64,000 bases of DNA from contig JADDMT010000040.1 in the NCBI GenBank assembly GCA_021401465.1, positions 1-64,000 on the forward strand, given 5' to 3'. Within the stretch, counting starts at the first letter, position 1. Each line of letters begins with the position of its first letter. The position numbers and the translations under genes are program-made. This document shows positions 52,429 through 63,207 of this stretch, piece by piece. Source of the DNA: Teratosphaeria epicoccoides. Lineage: Eukaryota; Ascomycota; Dothideomycetes; Mycosphaerellales; Teratosphaeriaceae. The notes under the pieces were generated by a model. The model ran no database searches, was not told the origin of the DNA, and worked only from the letters and a program-made list of their open reading frames with translations.

Positions 52429-53720
52429 CTTGAGGGCAATGCCTGTGCTTCAGAACGATTTGTTCAACGAACGTGAGTGAAAGCAGGCGAGGAGAGAGGC
52501 AATTGGGAAAGAATGCACCCACGGTCACGAACTAAGACCCAGCGATTAAGTTGTGTCGCTCGCATCGACACGCGTACACGGCGAGCCTCACTGCTGTTTG
52601 TTTTGGCTTCCAAGGTCGCTTTTTCAAGCAGACACGAATTGTTTGACGACAGAGCGTCGCAGAGTTAAAGTCTGACGCGTAACAAGTCCCACTTGTGACT
52701 TGTGTCACAGTGGCGCCCAACAAGCTCGCAACGCGCCGAGGTTTATTCTCTTTCGATGTTGGAGCCGGGCGGCCTTTTGCTGGTGGTGGCATCATCGAGG
52801 CCTGCTTCTCTTGTTGAACGATCTTCAGGACCAAGCGCTTGGAAGTGGTCAACCGCTGATGTTTCCGTGGGCGATGTTGGATCAGACTACATTTGCTCGG
52901 GTCAGTAGTCTACGGATGGTCATCCAGTATTGTGACTGGTCAAGACATCGACGCCTTTAAAAACACCATCCGGTCCGAAGAGGGCGCCGCAGCCGATCTC
53001 CAGCCCATCCTTTGCCAATCTACCTTGCGACTCCGAGCAATCGTGCTGCGAGCACCACTGGCACTCGATGGTGGTGCTCGCAAGCTCATACGCACCAGCA
53101 AGCGGTCACGAGGCACGAGGAATACCGCGGCGAGCGCCGTGGTCGAAGCAATACGATGATGGTGGCTTCTTGAATGCCCATCTCGCCAGCTACGTCGCGG
53201 AAGACTCTAAGCGTGCAGTGCTTGATGACTGTCGCCACTCTGCGCTGGCGACGTGCCTGCTCGTGATCGGCGGTGCGGCATGTGATTGTTAGCTTACAGT
53301 GACTATGTACCGCATCGTGCCTGCCCGGACGGGCAAAGTGTCAGGAAACAGCCAAGGAGCGTCGTGTAGAAGGGAAGGTGGCAGAAGCTTCTCCATGACC
53401 TGACCAATCGGAGAGATTCCATCGTCGAGCTGGAAACGCCCTGGCCTACCAACTTCATAAACTTGCAAGGCTTGAACCACTTGCACTACACAAACCACGA
53501 ACCTGCCGAATACTGCCGCGTCTTCACATACACCTAGCACCAAAATGCCGGGTGTGCAAAACCAGTCACTAACATGAGAGACACAGATCCGAGACCCTGT
53601 CGCACGGACAGATCGGAGACACAAACACCACGAACATCGACTATTTCGCTGCTTCCTCTGCGACACAAACGCGAGAAAACCACGAGATTTTTCAGCCGAT
53701 CGCGCTCGGAGGCTGACAAC
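52429..53720. other. Divergent intergenic region, no gene seen
   Basis: About 1.3 kb between outward-facing genes. No gene model. It contains a 12-bp perfect inverted repeat at 53047-53058 and 53071-53082, with a 12-nt loop. Confidence 0.4.
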
Positions 53721-56700
53721 ATGGATGCAAGCTCCCGCACCGCCGACAGCGCAAATAGCAGCGCACGAAGCAGCTTCAATCCCCAGGCCGCTGAATTCGT
53801 ACCTGCCTCCGCGTTGAGGTCCTCTAAGAGGAAGGCATCTTCGTCGGTGAAGCCTGATCAAGCCGGACCTGGCCCTTCAGGACTCAGAGAAGCTCGCAGT
53901 AGATCGACTTCCGCGCAAGATGAAATGCTGACTGATTGTGTCTCGCAGTCTTGTGCTGTGATCATCAAAGCCAAGGATATATTTGGCCCAGAAGAATTCA
54001 GATCTGGCAGAGACGAGAATGCCGAGCTCATCTATGGGGTTGATAGCGATGAAGACGAGCATGACGCACCGCAAGGAATTCAAGGCGGTGGCCCGCTCAC
54101 CACTCGTGCACTGGTGGAGCGCATGAGGCAACGACTTCGACGCAACAATGCTTCGAACGTCTCTGCCTCTGACTTGCAAGACTTTGCCTTGGCAGAAACG
54201 ACGTATTACCACTCTTCGCCACTCTCTGCCGTCCTCATCACTCGTACAGCAGATTCCGATGGCGCGGACCGCGTGAAATACCTGCCATTGGGTATGCTCA
54301 GCAGGCAGTCAGCCAGAAACACGGATCTCACAGTCTTGGCAAGCCATCGGAGACGCCTCGTAGCGGCCGAAATTGACGGTCCTGGTCGCTGTACGTGGCC
54401 TGCCAACCAGCTGCCTGTAGAGCTTTTTCAGATCATCGCCCAATACTTGTCGCGAACCGACGTTGAGGCGATGAGACTGGTGAATCGAGAATTCGAGGCT
54501 AAGGTTGCAAGCACCCTCTTCCACGCTTCTGTAGTTCCTTTCAACACTGAGCTATATGACATGATCGAGGAAGACACCAAGAGCAAGGCTCGTCAATCCA
54601 CGCGCAAAGTGAAGTACGAGGGCAAAGGCAAAGCAATCGCAACTGACGAGGACTCCACGGAGCTTGACACGCTCGCCGGACAATTGCAGTGGCAGAACGC
54701 CAAAGAGGATAAGGAGGGCAAAGTGTATAAGGGCCATGGTCTCCGTGTCTTTGAAGGTTTTGGACCACACATCAAGAAGTTTGGAATGACGTTTGAAGTG
54801 TCCGAGAGTCAACTCTCACACCCATCAGCCAAGAGAGAGCTTGACCACGTGGACTCATACCACGGCACCTACGACTGGCCTACATCTCAGTACGCCCGCT
54901 TCGACGACCGAGCTGGCCTCGAGCGGACTGCGGATGAAACATCACGGATGAAAGCCGCATTCAGCAAGCTCATCATTGCGCAAGAGCTTGCTCTCTCGGT
55001 AGACAGTGGTCTTGGGTGGCTGAGTGGCCCAGACAAGTCCAACCACAGCCATGTCTTCCATGCGCCGTCGCCCATTTTCGGAAAGGCGCATCACGCACCG
55101 GACCGCCAGTCGCAGGCCGCTTCAGATTTCTGGAATTCCTTGAGAGAGTCTGAAGGCAGCTTCATTGCGGGTGGAGTCGACAAGGAGGTCACGCTGGCAT
55201 CGATGCCATTGAAATTGTCCCCGGACTTGATTCCTGGACTGAGAGAGACTCATTATGGAGACACGACGAAATGGGCCGAGATCGATCCAAAGGTTCTGCC
55301 AGCCGACGCTGTAGCGAGCCAGTCGCGTCACAGCGTCTTGTACACCACGGGAGTCGCGGATGCCAACGCCATGACCTCGACGGCATATCCAGTCACGCCG
55401 AACGAGCTGCGCAAGGAACAGAAGGAGTGGCTCTTGGAGACTGCGTGGGCACAACAGGCTTTCTTGGAGTCATACACGTTGGCGGTGGTTGACAATCCCG
55501 GCTTTGAGCGGATCACGTCTTTGCGCATCGCGAAGTTGTCCAGTCGCTTCGTTGACAAGGTGTCGACAGCGGCGTTCTGGGCTGCCTTGCCTGCTCTGCA
55601 AGATGTACTCATCCATGTGTCGCCCGACTGGCGGACAGTCGCCAAAGACGAGGCCGGCTTTGCCGAAATGACTCCAGTGAACCCTTCAGAAGCTGTACGC
55701 AGTTTCCACGATTTACTGAGGCATCATGTTGCCATGCGCCAGCTCAGGACGCTGAACATAGGCTGGGTACGAGACAGTGGTGGCGAGCACGCCCAGGGCA
55801 TCTATGGTCGCAACAATCACCTTCTGCCTGCACCGATCTGCCCGCTCGAACGCGCAACGGCAAGCACAGTCGGCTTCGGTCTTGTATTCAAACGCGTGGA
55901 GCAACTTACATTCACTAATTGCTGGATGACGCCGCCGATGCTGCAAGGCTTCGCGGAGGCGCATGCCAGCCTGCACTTGAAAAAGTTGACTCTTGACTCC
56001 GTGTCCCTGACCGCACACCCGCGCTTCCCAGCTGGCGTCCAAAATGCACAGCAGGTCATTCAACAACAAGTGGCGCAGCAGCTGTTCGCGAATCATCAAC
56101 AAGGCATGGTGCCCCCGCAACTGCTGCCGTTGGCATTCCCGCAGCATAACCAGCAGCCTCCAAATGCAGTACCGCAGCAGACGTTGCAGATGTTGCAGAA
56201 TGTTTGGAACCAGCCCATTGCACAGCTTCCAAACGCCCCTGGCGTGCCTGGCGGCCCGCCCGCTTTCCCACCCATCGGCACTGTCCACCCTCCAGCGGAT
56301 AGCCATTGGTCTGAGGGTCATCGCGAAGGCTCATGGCCGGATGTGCTCAACCATCTCTCACCGGGGCCCGTATTCACCGACTTCCTCCCAGCGCCGCAGC
56401 CATGGAAGGCGCAGCGCCCCCCCCGTGCCACGACAAGCCTGCGATCGATCGAGTGCATCTCGTGCGGCTATGCCTATTTGTGCAACAATAATACATTCGA
56501 CCAGCTTGTGCTCGTACCGCAACTCGCGCCTGCGTCGAGTAGGTGGTTTCGCCTGCGGCAGGCAGCGCTGAAGCCTCTGATGATGGAGACAAGGGATAGA
56601 TACATGGGGCAGATTGTGCAGCACATGAACCGGAGAGAGTTGGATGCGCTGCAATTTGCCTGGGGCATGACGGGAGGTTGGGCAGACGCGAGCAAGAGTG

Positions 56701-56771
56701 AGGAGGCGGAGTATGATGGGTTCTTACCGGGAGGGACAGGCAGATTCAGCGGAGCGATTGAAAGAGCATGA
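53721..56771 (+). CDS. F-box protein
   Basis: F-box proteins bring substrates to SCF ubiquitin ligases. This single-exon gene encodes 1016 residues from the ATG at 53721 (an in-frame ATG at 53574 adds 49 basic residues and looks untranslated). The F-box is at about 225-270 of the shorter form: LPVELFQIIAQYLSRTDVEA followed by MRLVNREFEAKV. The N-terminus is disordered. After the F-box there is a long region with no recognisable repeats until about 850, with a Q/P-rich stretch at about 770-870 and a final part with cysteines (ECISCGYAYLCNN). The fold after the F-box may be an irregular leucine-rich array (for example KLTLDSVSLT). The substrate is unknown. Confidence 0.82.
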   Translation: MDASSRTADSANSSARSSFNPQAAEFVPASALRSSKRKASSSVKPDQAGPGPSGLREARSRSTSAQDEMLTDCVSQSCAVIIKAKDIFGPEEFRSGRDENAELIYGVDSDEDEHDAPQGIQGGGPLTTRALVERMRQRLRRNNASNVSASDLQDFALAETTYYHSSPLSAVLITRTADSDGADRVKYLPLGMLSRQSARNTDLTVLASHRRRLVAAEIDGPGRCTWPANQLPVELFQIIAQYLSRTDVEAMRLVNREFEAKVASTLFHASVVPFNTELYDMIEEDTKSKARQSTRKVKYEGKGKAIATDEDSTELDTLAGQLQWQNAKEDKEGKVYKGHGLRVFEGFGPHIKKFGMTFEVSESQLSHPSAKRELDHVDSYHGTYDWPTSQYARFDDRAGLERTADETSRMKAAFSKLIIAQELALSVDSGLGWLSGPDKSNHSHVFHAPSPIFGKAHHAPDRQSQAASDFWNSLRESEGSFIAGGVDKEVTLASMPLKLSPDLIPGLRETHYGDTTKWAEIDPKVLPADAVASQSRHSVLYTTGVADANAMTSTAYPVTPNELRKEQKEWLLETAWAQQAFLESYTLAVVDNPGFERITSLRIAKLSSRFVDKVSTAAFWAALPALQDVLIHVSPDWRTVAKDEAGFAEMTPVNPSEAVRSFHDLLRHHVAMRQLRTLNIGWVRDSGGEHAQGIYGRNNHLLPAPICPLERATASTVGFGLVFKRVEQLTFTNCWMTPPMLQGFAEAHASLHLKKLTLDSVSLTAHPRFPAGVQNAQQVIQQQVAQQLFANHQQGMVPPQLLPLAFPQHNQQPPNAVPQQTLQMLQNVWNQPIAQLPNAPGVPGGPPAFPPIGTVHPPADSHWSEGHREGSWPDVLNHLSPGPVFTDFLPAPQPWKAQRPPRATTSLRSIECISCGYAYLCNNNTFDQLVLVPQLAPASSRWFRLRQAALKPLMMETRDRYMGQIVQHMNRRELDALQFAWGMTGGWADASKSEEAEYDGFLPGGTGRFSGAIERA

Positions 56772-57270
56772 GGGCATGCTGCTTGTAGCGCATCGTGATT
56801 GCGTTGTGTTTTCTGCCGGGTCGACGTTTGGGGGATCACATGCGTGGGGAGGTCAGCCTCATTGTGACTCACACCATGTCGATGTGGCCCAAAAACATTG
56901 TAACCGTACGGACATGCTCTCGATGAGCGACGGCCGCCCTCGAGCAAGGCGTTTGGGATCGGAAGTGGTTTGTGGATGAAAAAGTGACGGGTTTATGTAC
57001 ACTAGTTCACCGGGCCAATCCAACGATGATGGCGCGGCCTCCACTGAGGACCGTTCCCAGCACATTCACCGTGTCAATCATTCGGTCTCTGCGGCCACCG
57101 CCGTCATGGTGTGCCTGTGAATATGGCCACTGCGCCGGTTATGCCTGATATATGTATGCATGATGGGGCTGAAAGGCCTTACATAAGCCCGAGCTGTCCC
57201 TGGGGTACGATGATGCACTGTGTCTTGTATCTCCTTCCTGAGCCCGTGTACCTCGCGCCCCAACTCCCCA
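56772..57270. other. Intergenic, no gene seen
   Basis: Short frames only; presumably 3' region of the F-box gene and promoter of the next. Confidence 0.4.
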
Positions 57271-58617
57271 ATGGATCCCTACGCCTGGCGCGAAAGCGTC
57301 CTGAGCACTCGCTCTCTCTCATACCTCTCCACGGTCGACGCTCCAGGCCCACAGTCGCGAAGAGGAACACTGCACAGTTTGGGACTCGACTCGGACGCCG
57401 ACGAAGACTTGATGATGGCAGGAACGAGCAATCACAATCTTGCGAACGACGAGAGGGCGGTGGGGGGTATACCGGAGTTACCCGCCAGCGTCGCGGACAG
57501 TGTACTGTTCACGTTGCCGAGGGAGATCCGGGACCGGGTGTACACATTCGCGTTGACGGCGCACGAGATGCCGGTGGAATGGCCGCCGCTGCCTGATGGG
57601 CGACTTGGTCTTGCGCCGCGGTATGGGATCCAGGCGCAGCTACTGCGCACGTGTCGGATTGTGCGGCAAGAAGCCGCGCCGCTGCTATACTCGTCGAACA
57701 TGCTCATGTTTCACCATCCAAGTGATGCCAACATGTTCGTACGTGCGCTCGCAGATCCCGTCCTGGCAAGAAGCTGTGTGCAGCGCCTGAACCTGCAAAT
57801 CAAGGCTGGAGATACGAGGTTGTGGATGCCATTCTTGACGAGCACCAGCCAGGAGCGAGGCCTGAGGGCAGACTTTCCGCGTCTCCGGGAGCTGGGGGTC
57901 AACTACAGGAGCAATCGGTGGAATCAGCATCAGTCTGTCGAGCAAAATTTGAAGATGTGTAGTGAGGAGGCGAGGCTCGATGAGATCGTTGATGGGTTGA
58001 GGACCACCTTTTTGGCGGACGCGAACGATCGTTGGGTCGGTGTGGACAGAGGAGGGAGGGAGCCTCCTCTGACGATCGGAGAGGACAGGCGGCCGATGAC
58101 GCCCCAGGCGGTCAATGAGATGAATGCGGAGCAGTTCATGCAGTTCATCGATGCGAGAAAACCAGGCGAAGATATGGACTTCAAACTCCAGCTGCTCGGA
58201 CTGCACCTCGCACACATGCCAGCTCGAAGGCCGCCTCCGCCGCCTCCGCCAAGCATCCAAGTCATCTGCGCCTGTCGCGTCTCCTCCTCGCACTTCAACC
58301 TTCTTACTGGCTTCACGGAGAACGGGCGACCACGTCTCCCTCACCCCACCACGCCAAACGCCGCGACGGCATTTCAAAATGCCACACCGCTGCCAATGGA
58401 GGAACCTCCGCGGCCTGTCCAGGCGGGAGAGGGGTTTACGGGGTTCAGCTTGGTGGATTTCCAGCAGAAGCCGGTCAAGAGGCTGCACGATCCGGATTTG
58501 GGATCTGCGAAGGTGGCGAGGACGGTGTTGACGGACAAGAAAGGTGTGGGCTTCGCGATGGAGGTGCATTGTTTGGACGTGGCCAGGAGGGAGGGAGCGG
58601 GCGGGCACGGTTCATGA
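57271..58617 (+). CDS. DUF7730-like fungal protein
   Basis: A single-exon gene for 448 residues from the ATG at 57271 (MDPYAWRES). The core has the common fungal phrase LFTLPREIRDRVYTFAL (about 85-101) then LLRTCRIVRQEAAPLLYSSN and MLMFHHPSDANMF, as in the large DUF7730/2EXR-like families whose function is unknown; the first part resembles a degenerate F-box. A proline run (PPPPPPP) separates it from a C-terminal, loosely folded part. An in-frame ATG at 57220 adds 17 residues. It lies on the same strand as the F-box gene, about 0.5 kb downstream. Confidence 0.78.
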   Translation: MDPYAWRESVLSTRSLSYLSTVDAPGPQSRRGTLHSLGLDSDADEDLMMAGTSNHNLANDERAVGGIPELPASVADSVLFTLPREIRDRVYTFALTAHEMPVEWPPLPDGRLGLAPRYGIQAQLLRTCRIVRQEAAPLLYSSNMLMFHHPSDANMFVRALADPVLARSCVQRLNLQIKAGDTRLWMPFLTSTSQERGLRADFPRLRELGVNYRSNRWNQHQSVEQNLKMCSEEARLDEIVDGLRTTFLADANDRWVGVDRGGREPPLTIGEDRRPMTPQAVNEMNAEQFMQFIDARKPGEDMDFKLQLLGLHLAHMPARRPPPPPPPSIQVICACRVSSSHFNLLTGFTENGRPRLPHPTTPNAATAFQNATPLPMEEPPRPVQAGEGFTGFSLVDFQQKPVKRLHDPDLGSAKVARTVLTDKKGVGFAMEVHCLDVARREGAGGHGS

Positions 58618-59326
58618 TACCACGTTGGGTCACTGCATGACCTTTTCTCATCTGTTGGCCACAGTCATGACTACGATGTTGCATGCCGAGCAGGTCGACA
58701 ACGGCATCAGAATCATTTCCCTCCCAAGTGGGAAGGTCCGACATGCGAATCCGTCGTGGCGTCAAACATTGGGCGTGTGCCGCGCGTGGACGGTAGGGCA
58801 AGCGCCCTGCAGAGGCCAGGAACGCTCCTCCCCCGTTCCAACCACAACTGCGAGAAGGCCTGTTTGAACGAACTTCTGCCATCCGCTACGTCGTTCTTTG
58901 CCAAGACCACGCCTCGACATGTCCTTCACAACCGGACATGACTCACGCGCCCTTCTCAGCCACCAGGTCTGCCCGTGCCCGGAGTCCCAAGCTCAGCGGT
59001 GCGACACGAGACTCTCAGGCAACGAAGCTCAAATACGTGCTGGAGGTGTTGGGTGCGCCTGCACAACTTGAGCAGAGAAGGCGGCAAGGGGGCAGTGGAG
59101 CGCATGACGACGGGTGTCAGGACGGAAGAGAGAAGAGGAGAGCTCAGACGAGTACCATGGTGGATAGCGACAGCACTCAACTTGCATGCGGACATTGCTG
59201 CGCCCAATCCAAGGCATGAGCAAAAACAGACGCCCCCGACCCTCTCTCAGCAGCCCGCTACCCTTCCCCACTCGTCCCTGCACACCATGCCCCACTCCCC
59301 ACCCGCGCCTGCAGCAGCCTCCCATC
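58618..59326. other. Convergent intergenic, no gene seen
   Basis: No recognisable coding region between two genes facing each other. Confidence 0.4.
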
Positions 59327-59749
59327 CTACGTGCAAGCATACTTCCCACTCTGGCTCTTGCACTGCACGCCCGTCCACCCGCTGCAGAAACAATCCCCCG
59401 TCTTCGCATAGCAGTCCTCTATGCCTAGCACCGTGTTGTCGGCACCACAAGTATACTACATCGACACACACACCGCATTCGTCAGAAAAAAACCCCCCAA
59501 TGCTCCAACGGCCCACTCTGGACCGGCCTCCGGGGCCTGTTGGGACTCACCACGTATCGGCCATCGGCGCTGCATTTCTGTTTTTCGGGGAACGCGGGGT
59601 CCCAGCCGTCAGCGAGCAGTGATGGTGGTGGAAGGGGTGGCGGTGCTCACGAGTGTGTATACGTTGCCTGTGCATTGCGCATTGGTGGTGACGACGGCGG
59701 CGAGGGCCAGAAGCACCATGGAGGAGGAGGAGGAGAAGCGGCAGTACAT
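59327..59749 (-). CDS. Small secreted cysteine-rich protein, three exons
   Basis: Exons on the minus strand: 59749-59651, 59577-59551 and 59455-59327, giving 84 residues. The first exon encodes a signal peptide (MYCRFSSSSSMVLLALAAV) with cleavage likely after TTNA. The mature part has eight cysteines, including DCFC and closing with YACT. Introns (73 and 95 nt) have GT..AG ends and CTGAC branch-like sites and all junctions are phase 0; the middle exon is only 27 nt. The splice choice was made because it joins cysteine-rich segments with no stop. No known family; an effector or surface role is possible but not shown. Confidence 0.62.
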
Positions 59750-60967
59750 CTCGAGAGAGCAGAAGGGCTTGTTGCAGACGGGCCGGGATTCGCGCTTTGA
59801 TGATGTTGAACGTCTGGCAGTGAAGCCTTCAGTCGTTCCTGTAGAGCTAGCTGGCTTTTGCTGCACCGAAAAAGGCAGCCCTTTATATATCTCTGCCCCT
59901 CCCCCCCCCACATCACGGCCGGACCATTCAAAACACTGTCTCGCGAGCGCGCGCCGAGCACTGTGCACCCCTAAACTCGTCACCCGGCTTGAACGAATCA
60001 CTCTGGAACGCGTCGCTTGGCGCATAGCCCGATGCGGTCATCTGCCCTCACGAAGACCCCTGGCGCCTCGGGTCCGCCAATGGGGGTTCAGATACACGCC
60101 CCGAGGCTTGGCGTGCGCGTTTTGGCTTGGCGAGACACGGTGTCAGTGAGGGGGGGTGGGGGGGAAAGCGAGAAGTCGGAGTGCGACCGGAGACGCCGCT
60201 TTGTTCGCGGGCTCGGGACGGGGATTGTGGGGCTCGGCGGCGCTGGGCGGTCGGGGAAGTTTCTGCTGCGGCAGAGCTACTAGATTACCCGGGAGGTGGA
60301 TTTGCAGGGACGATGATGAGCGTGGGATTAGCTTAGGCTGCACACGCCAAGCAGGCAGAGGTCACCTCGTTGCGGACAGTAGTGTCGTAGCTCCATGGGA
60401 TTCTGGGAGGGAGGGAGGGAGGGAGTAGAACGACGGGTTTCAGAAACACCTAAAAGCCTAGAAGCTAGCTGATCTACACGATATACGAACTCGCTGTCCC
60501 CTAAATCTACCTTGTTCCTTGTCACTTTATCGTCTCTTGTCAGAGATTCTTGGCAGATCGGGGCCACGCCACGCCGAGCAGCCAGAGGGACATGACACGA
60601 CTGACTGACGGGGTCGTGGCCTATAGGATGACCGAACTTGAGAATGATACATAGAAGAGACACGTGAGCTCGGAAGAGAGCTACGGGAATCTGATATTGT
60701 AATCTAATCCGCTACCTCTCTGCCCCCAAAATCACTTCATGTCACTTGTCTCTCGGAGATCTTCTTGGCAGCTTGTTGCAGAGCCGAGTGGACGACGCAA
60801 AAGATTGTTTTGCCCGCAATAGAGACTGCTGGGTTCTGACGTGCTTGCAATGCGAGCATTGAAGGAGTTGGTTGGTGTGAGGGCCGTGTATCGCTTGAGC
60901 ATCACAAATATCAATCGCCGCCCCTTCACTCTCCCTCACATTCAAACGCCAATCCAATCCAATCCAA
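59750..60967. other. No gene seen
   Basis: About 1.2 kb with simple repeats (GGGAGGGAGGGAGGGAG near 60409) and short frames only. Confidence 0.4.
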
Positions 60968-62856
60968 TCATGACGCACTCAGCCCTAAACCCTCCTCCCT
61001 CCTCCTCATCCTCCTCCTCTCACCACCACCTCTCCTCACCGTCCCGAACCTCTCACCACCCTGCACTTCCGCATCAACCTCCTCCTCCTCCTCCTCCTCC
61101 TCATCGACCGACCCAGTGCCCTCCATCATATTCCCAATCCCACGCATTCTCGGCCACGGCTTGCACAAATCTATCCCCTGCCTTGGGAACAAAACCTCGA
61201 GCACACAATAGATCAGGTAGTCGACCACGACGACGATGACGAAGAGCTTGCCGGCCCAGATGCCACATCCGAAGTAGCGTTTGAGCCGGTCGATGAGTGC
61301 CGAGGATTGAGTCAGGGCGGAACTCTGTCCGTAGCCGTCCCATTCGGACCCGTAGAGGTTCTGGTTGTCCGGGGCGGGTGGAGAACCGGTGATCAAGTCG
61401 TAGACGCGCTCGGTGCGGCGAGCAATGTCGCTCCAGCTGTACATGTTCTTGACGAGATGGTGGAATTTGTCTCGCTTCACGCCCCGGCCGCGGTCTGTGA
61501 GTAGGCCGACGGCGTCGTTGACGCCGCGAACGACGTCTTCCACTTCGGGCAGGACGAACACCGTCATGTTGCCGGGCAACACTTCGGGCACTCCGCCCAC
61601 TCGCGTCGCGACGACCATGAGACCGCAGGACGCGGCTTCCACGAGCACCGTGCCGAAGGCTTCGGTGAGGGAGGTGGAGAGCAGCATGTGCCCTCGGATC
61701 ATGACGTTGCGGACTTCCTCGTGTCGGATGGACCCGAGCAGGACGACGCGCGGGGTTCCCGACGGCGTGTAGACGAGATTTTGAGGCAACGAGTCGAGCG
61801 TCTGTTCGAGATCTATGGCTTTGGGGCCTGAACCGGCGATGATGAAGCGGAGGTTGGCATGAGTGCGGAGGAGGAGGGGCAGGGCGGAGATGAGGAGGTC
61901 GGTGCCTTTGTTGTAGAAGAGGCGAGAGATGACGATGATGGTGATTGGGTCACCGGGGCCGATGGGCTGGGAGGGGTCGGGTGGTGGTGGGAGGATGGCG
62001 GTTTTGGGGGAGGGATTGGATTTGGAGGTGAGAGCGGCGGCTTCGTGGGGTTGGAGCGGGCGGAAGTTGGAGGCGGCAATGGCGTTGGGGATGACGGAAA
62101 CGGCGAGGGGATTGAGGGAGGCGCGGAGGGTGGTGTTCTCCTTGCTGAGGCGTCATGTCAGTGGGTGTGGTGGTGGTGGTGGTTGGCATGGGAAACAGGT
62201 TTACCAAGTATGCGAGACACAAATGACATGTCCCACGTCGGACAGGGAGAACTTGAGCAACTTGTTGGCCATGATGCTCGCTGCATCGCTGAAGCCGAAG
62301 AGGCTGTGGTCGGTGAAGGCGGTCATCAGACCCATGGTCCTCGCGTGTAGCAGACCTTCATGGCACAGATTGCTGAGCGATGCATGGCCATGGACGATCT
62401 GGATCTGCTCTCGGATGAAGATGTGGCGCAGGACGGGGAAGGAGCTGAAGACGGTGGGAAAGGTGGTCGAGCGATAGACCAGCCAGTGGGGGAGATGGTA
62501 GACCTTGAGGCGGTTGGTGAGGTATCGGACACCTGTCCGACTGGGGTACGAGTCTTGTGGGGGACCGTAGGCGTGGGTGACGATGATGACGCGGTGACCA
62601 CGGTCAATGAGTTTCTGCGGTGCGGTCAGAAGGGAGGTCGGCCAGACGATTGATGGTTGCAACATGACGGCACGTGACGTGACTGGAGGATGGATGGTAT
62701 TGAAAGTGGCGCTGAGACGTACGGTGGACAGCTGGTAGATGTGAGACTCGACTCCTCCTGGCTGTGGATAGAAGAAGTCGGATATCATGCTGGAGATGGA
62801 GATCAGCGTATGTATGTTGATGATGTCGCTCGTACACACGCTATGTTGTATGGCAT
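60968..62856 (-). CDS. GPI3: GPI-GlcNAc transferase catalytic subunit (PIG-A/Gpi3), four exons
   Basis: Gpi3 transfers GlcNAc from UDP-GlcNAc to phosphatidylinositol, the first step of GPI-anchor synthesis at the ER. Exons: 62856-62840, 62789-62723, 62614-62205 and 62144-60968, giving 556 residues. The 17-nt first exon starts MPYNIA and joins to MISDFFYPQPGGVESHIYQL. Then come ERGH-like DRGHRVIIVTHAYG, GLKVYHLP-like LKVYHLPHW, HGHASLSNLCHE and ICVSHTCKENT across the third splice. The glycosyltransferase E-x7-E motif is EAFGTVLVE, followed by ATRVGGVPEVLP. A membrane helix near 455-475 (LFVIVVVVDYLIYCVLEVLF) precedes a conserved end. The tail of about 70 residues, with a glutamate run then a basic stretch, is longer than in yeast or human. 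The 108-nt second intron is a multiple of three. Confidence 0.93.
61078..61102 (-). repeat. GPI3: Trinucleotide microsatellite in GPI3 tail
   Basis: A CCT/CTC run on the plus strand encodes a run of about eight glutamates in the C-terminal tail of Gpi3. It is in frame, so length changes by units of three would alter only the glutamate run. Confidence 0.8.
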
Positions 62857-63207
62857 GATGGGGGAGGAGTGGCGGGGCGCCTCCAGGGCGCTCAGGCGGG
62901 GCTCAGTCGTTCATGCTTGATGTTGACTGTCGTCTCTGCAGTCAGGTTAGGAATGTGCAGATGGATGACGCTTCTCCCGCCGATGAAGAAGGGGGTGGAG
63001 GACGAACAAGGGGAAGGGGTGGTGCGTTATTACCACATATATGCAGAAGTCCGGGTTGTGGGGGTGGCGGGGGTCTTGGCGCGCTCCCGAAGGCGGTGAC
63101 AAGCTGAAATTCTGAATTCTGCCGGTTGAAGGTGAAGTTGCACGTGAAAAGCTCAGGTACAGCAGTCGGAGGGAGTTTGCTGCAGCGCTTCAGTTCCGCA
63201 GAGGAAG
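62857..63207. promoter_or_regulatory. Divergent promoter region between GPI3 and DBP6
   Basis: A 351-bp gap between two essential genes read outward. No coding content is seen; a GGGGGTGG-rich stretch lies near 63055-63075. Promoter role is inferred from position. Confidence 0.45.

Noticed and set aside
57685..58608. Minus-strand open frame of 307 codons
   Set aside because: Antisense to the DUF7730-like gene, which carries family phrases; the antisense product is arginine/histidine-rich and unnatural.
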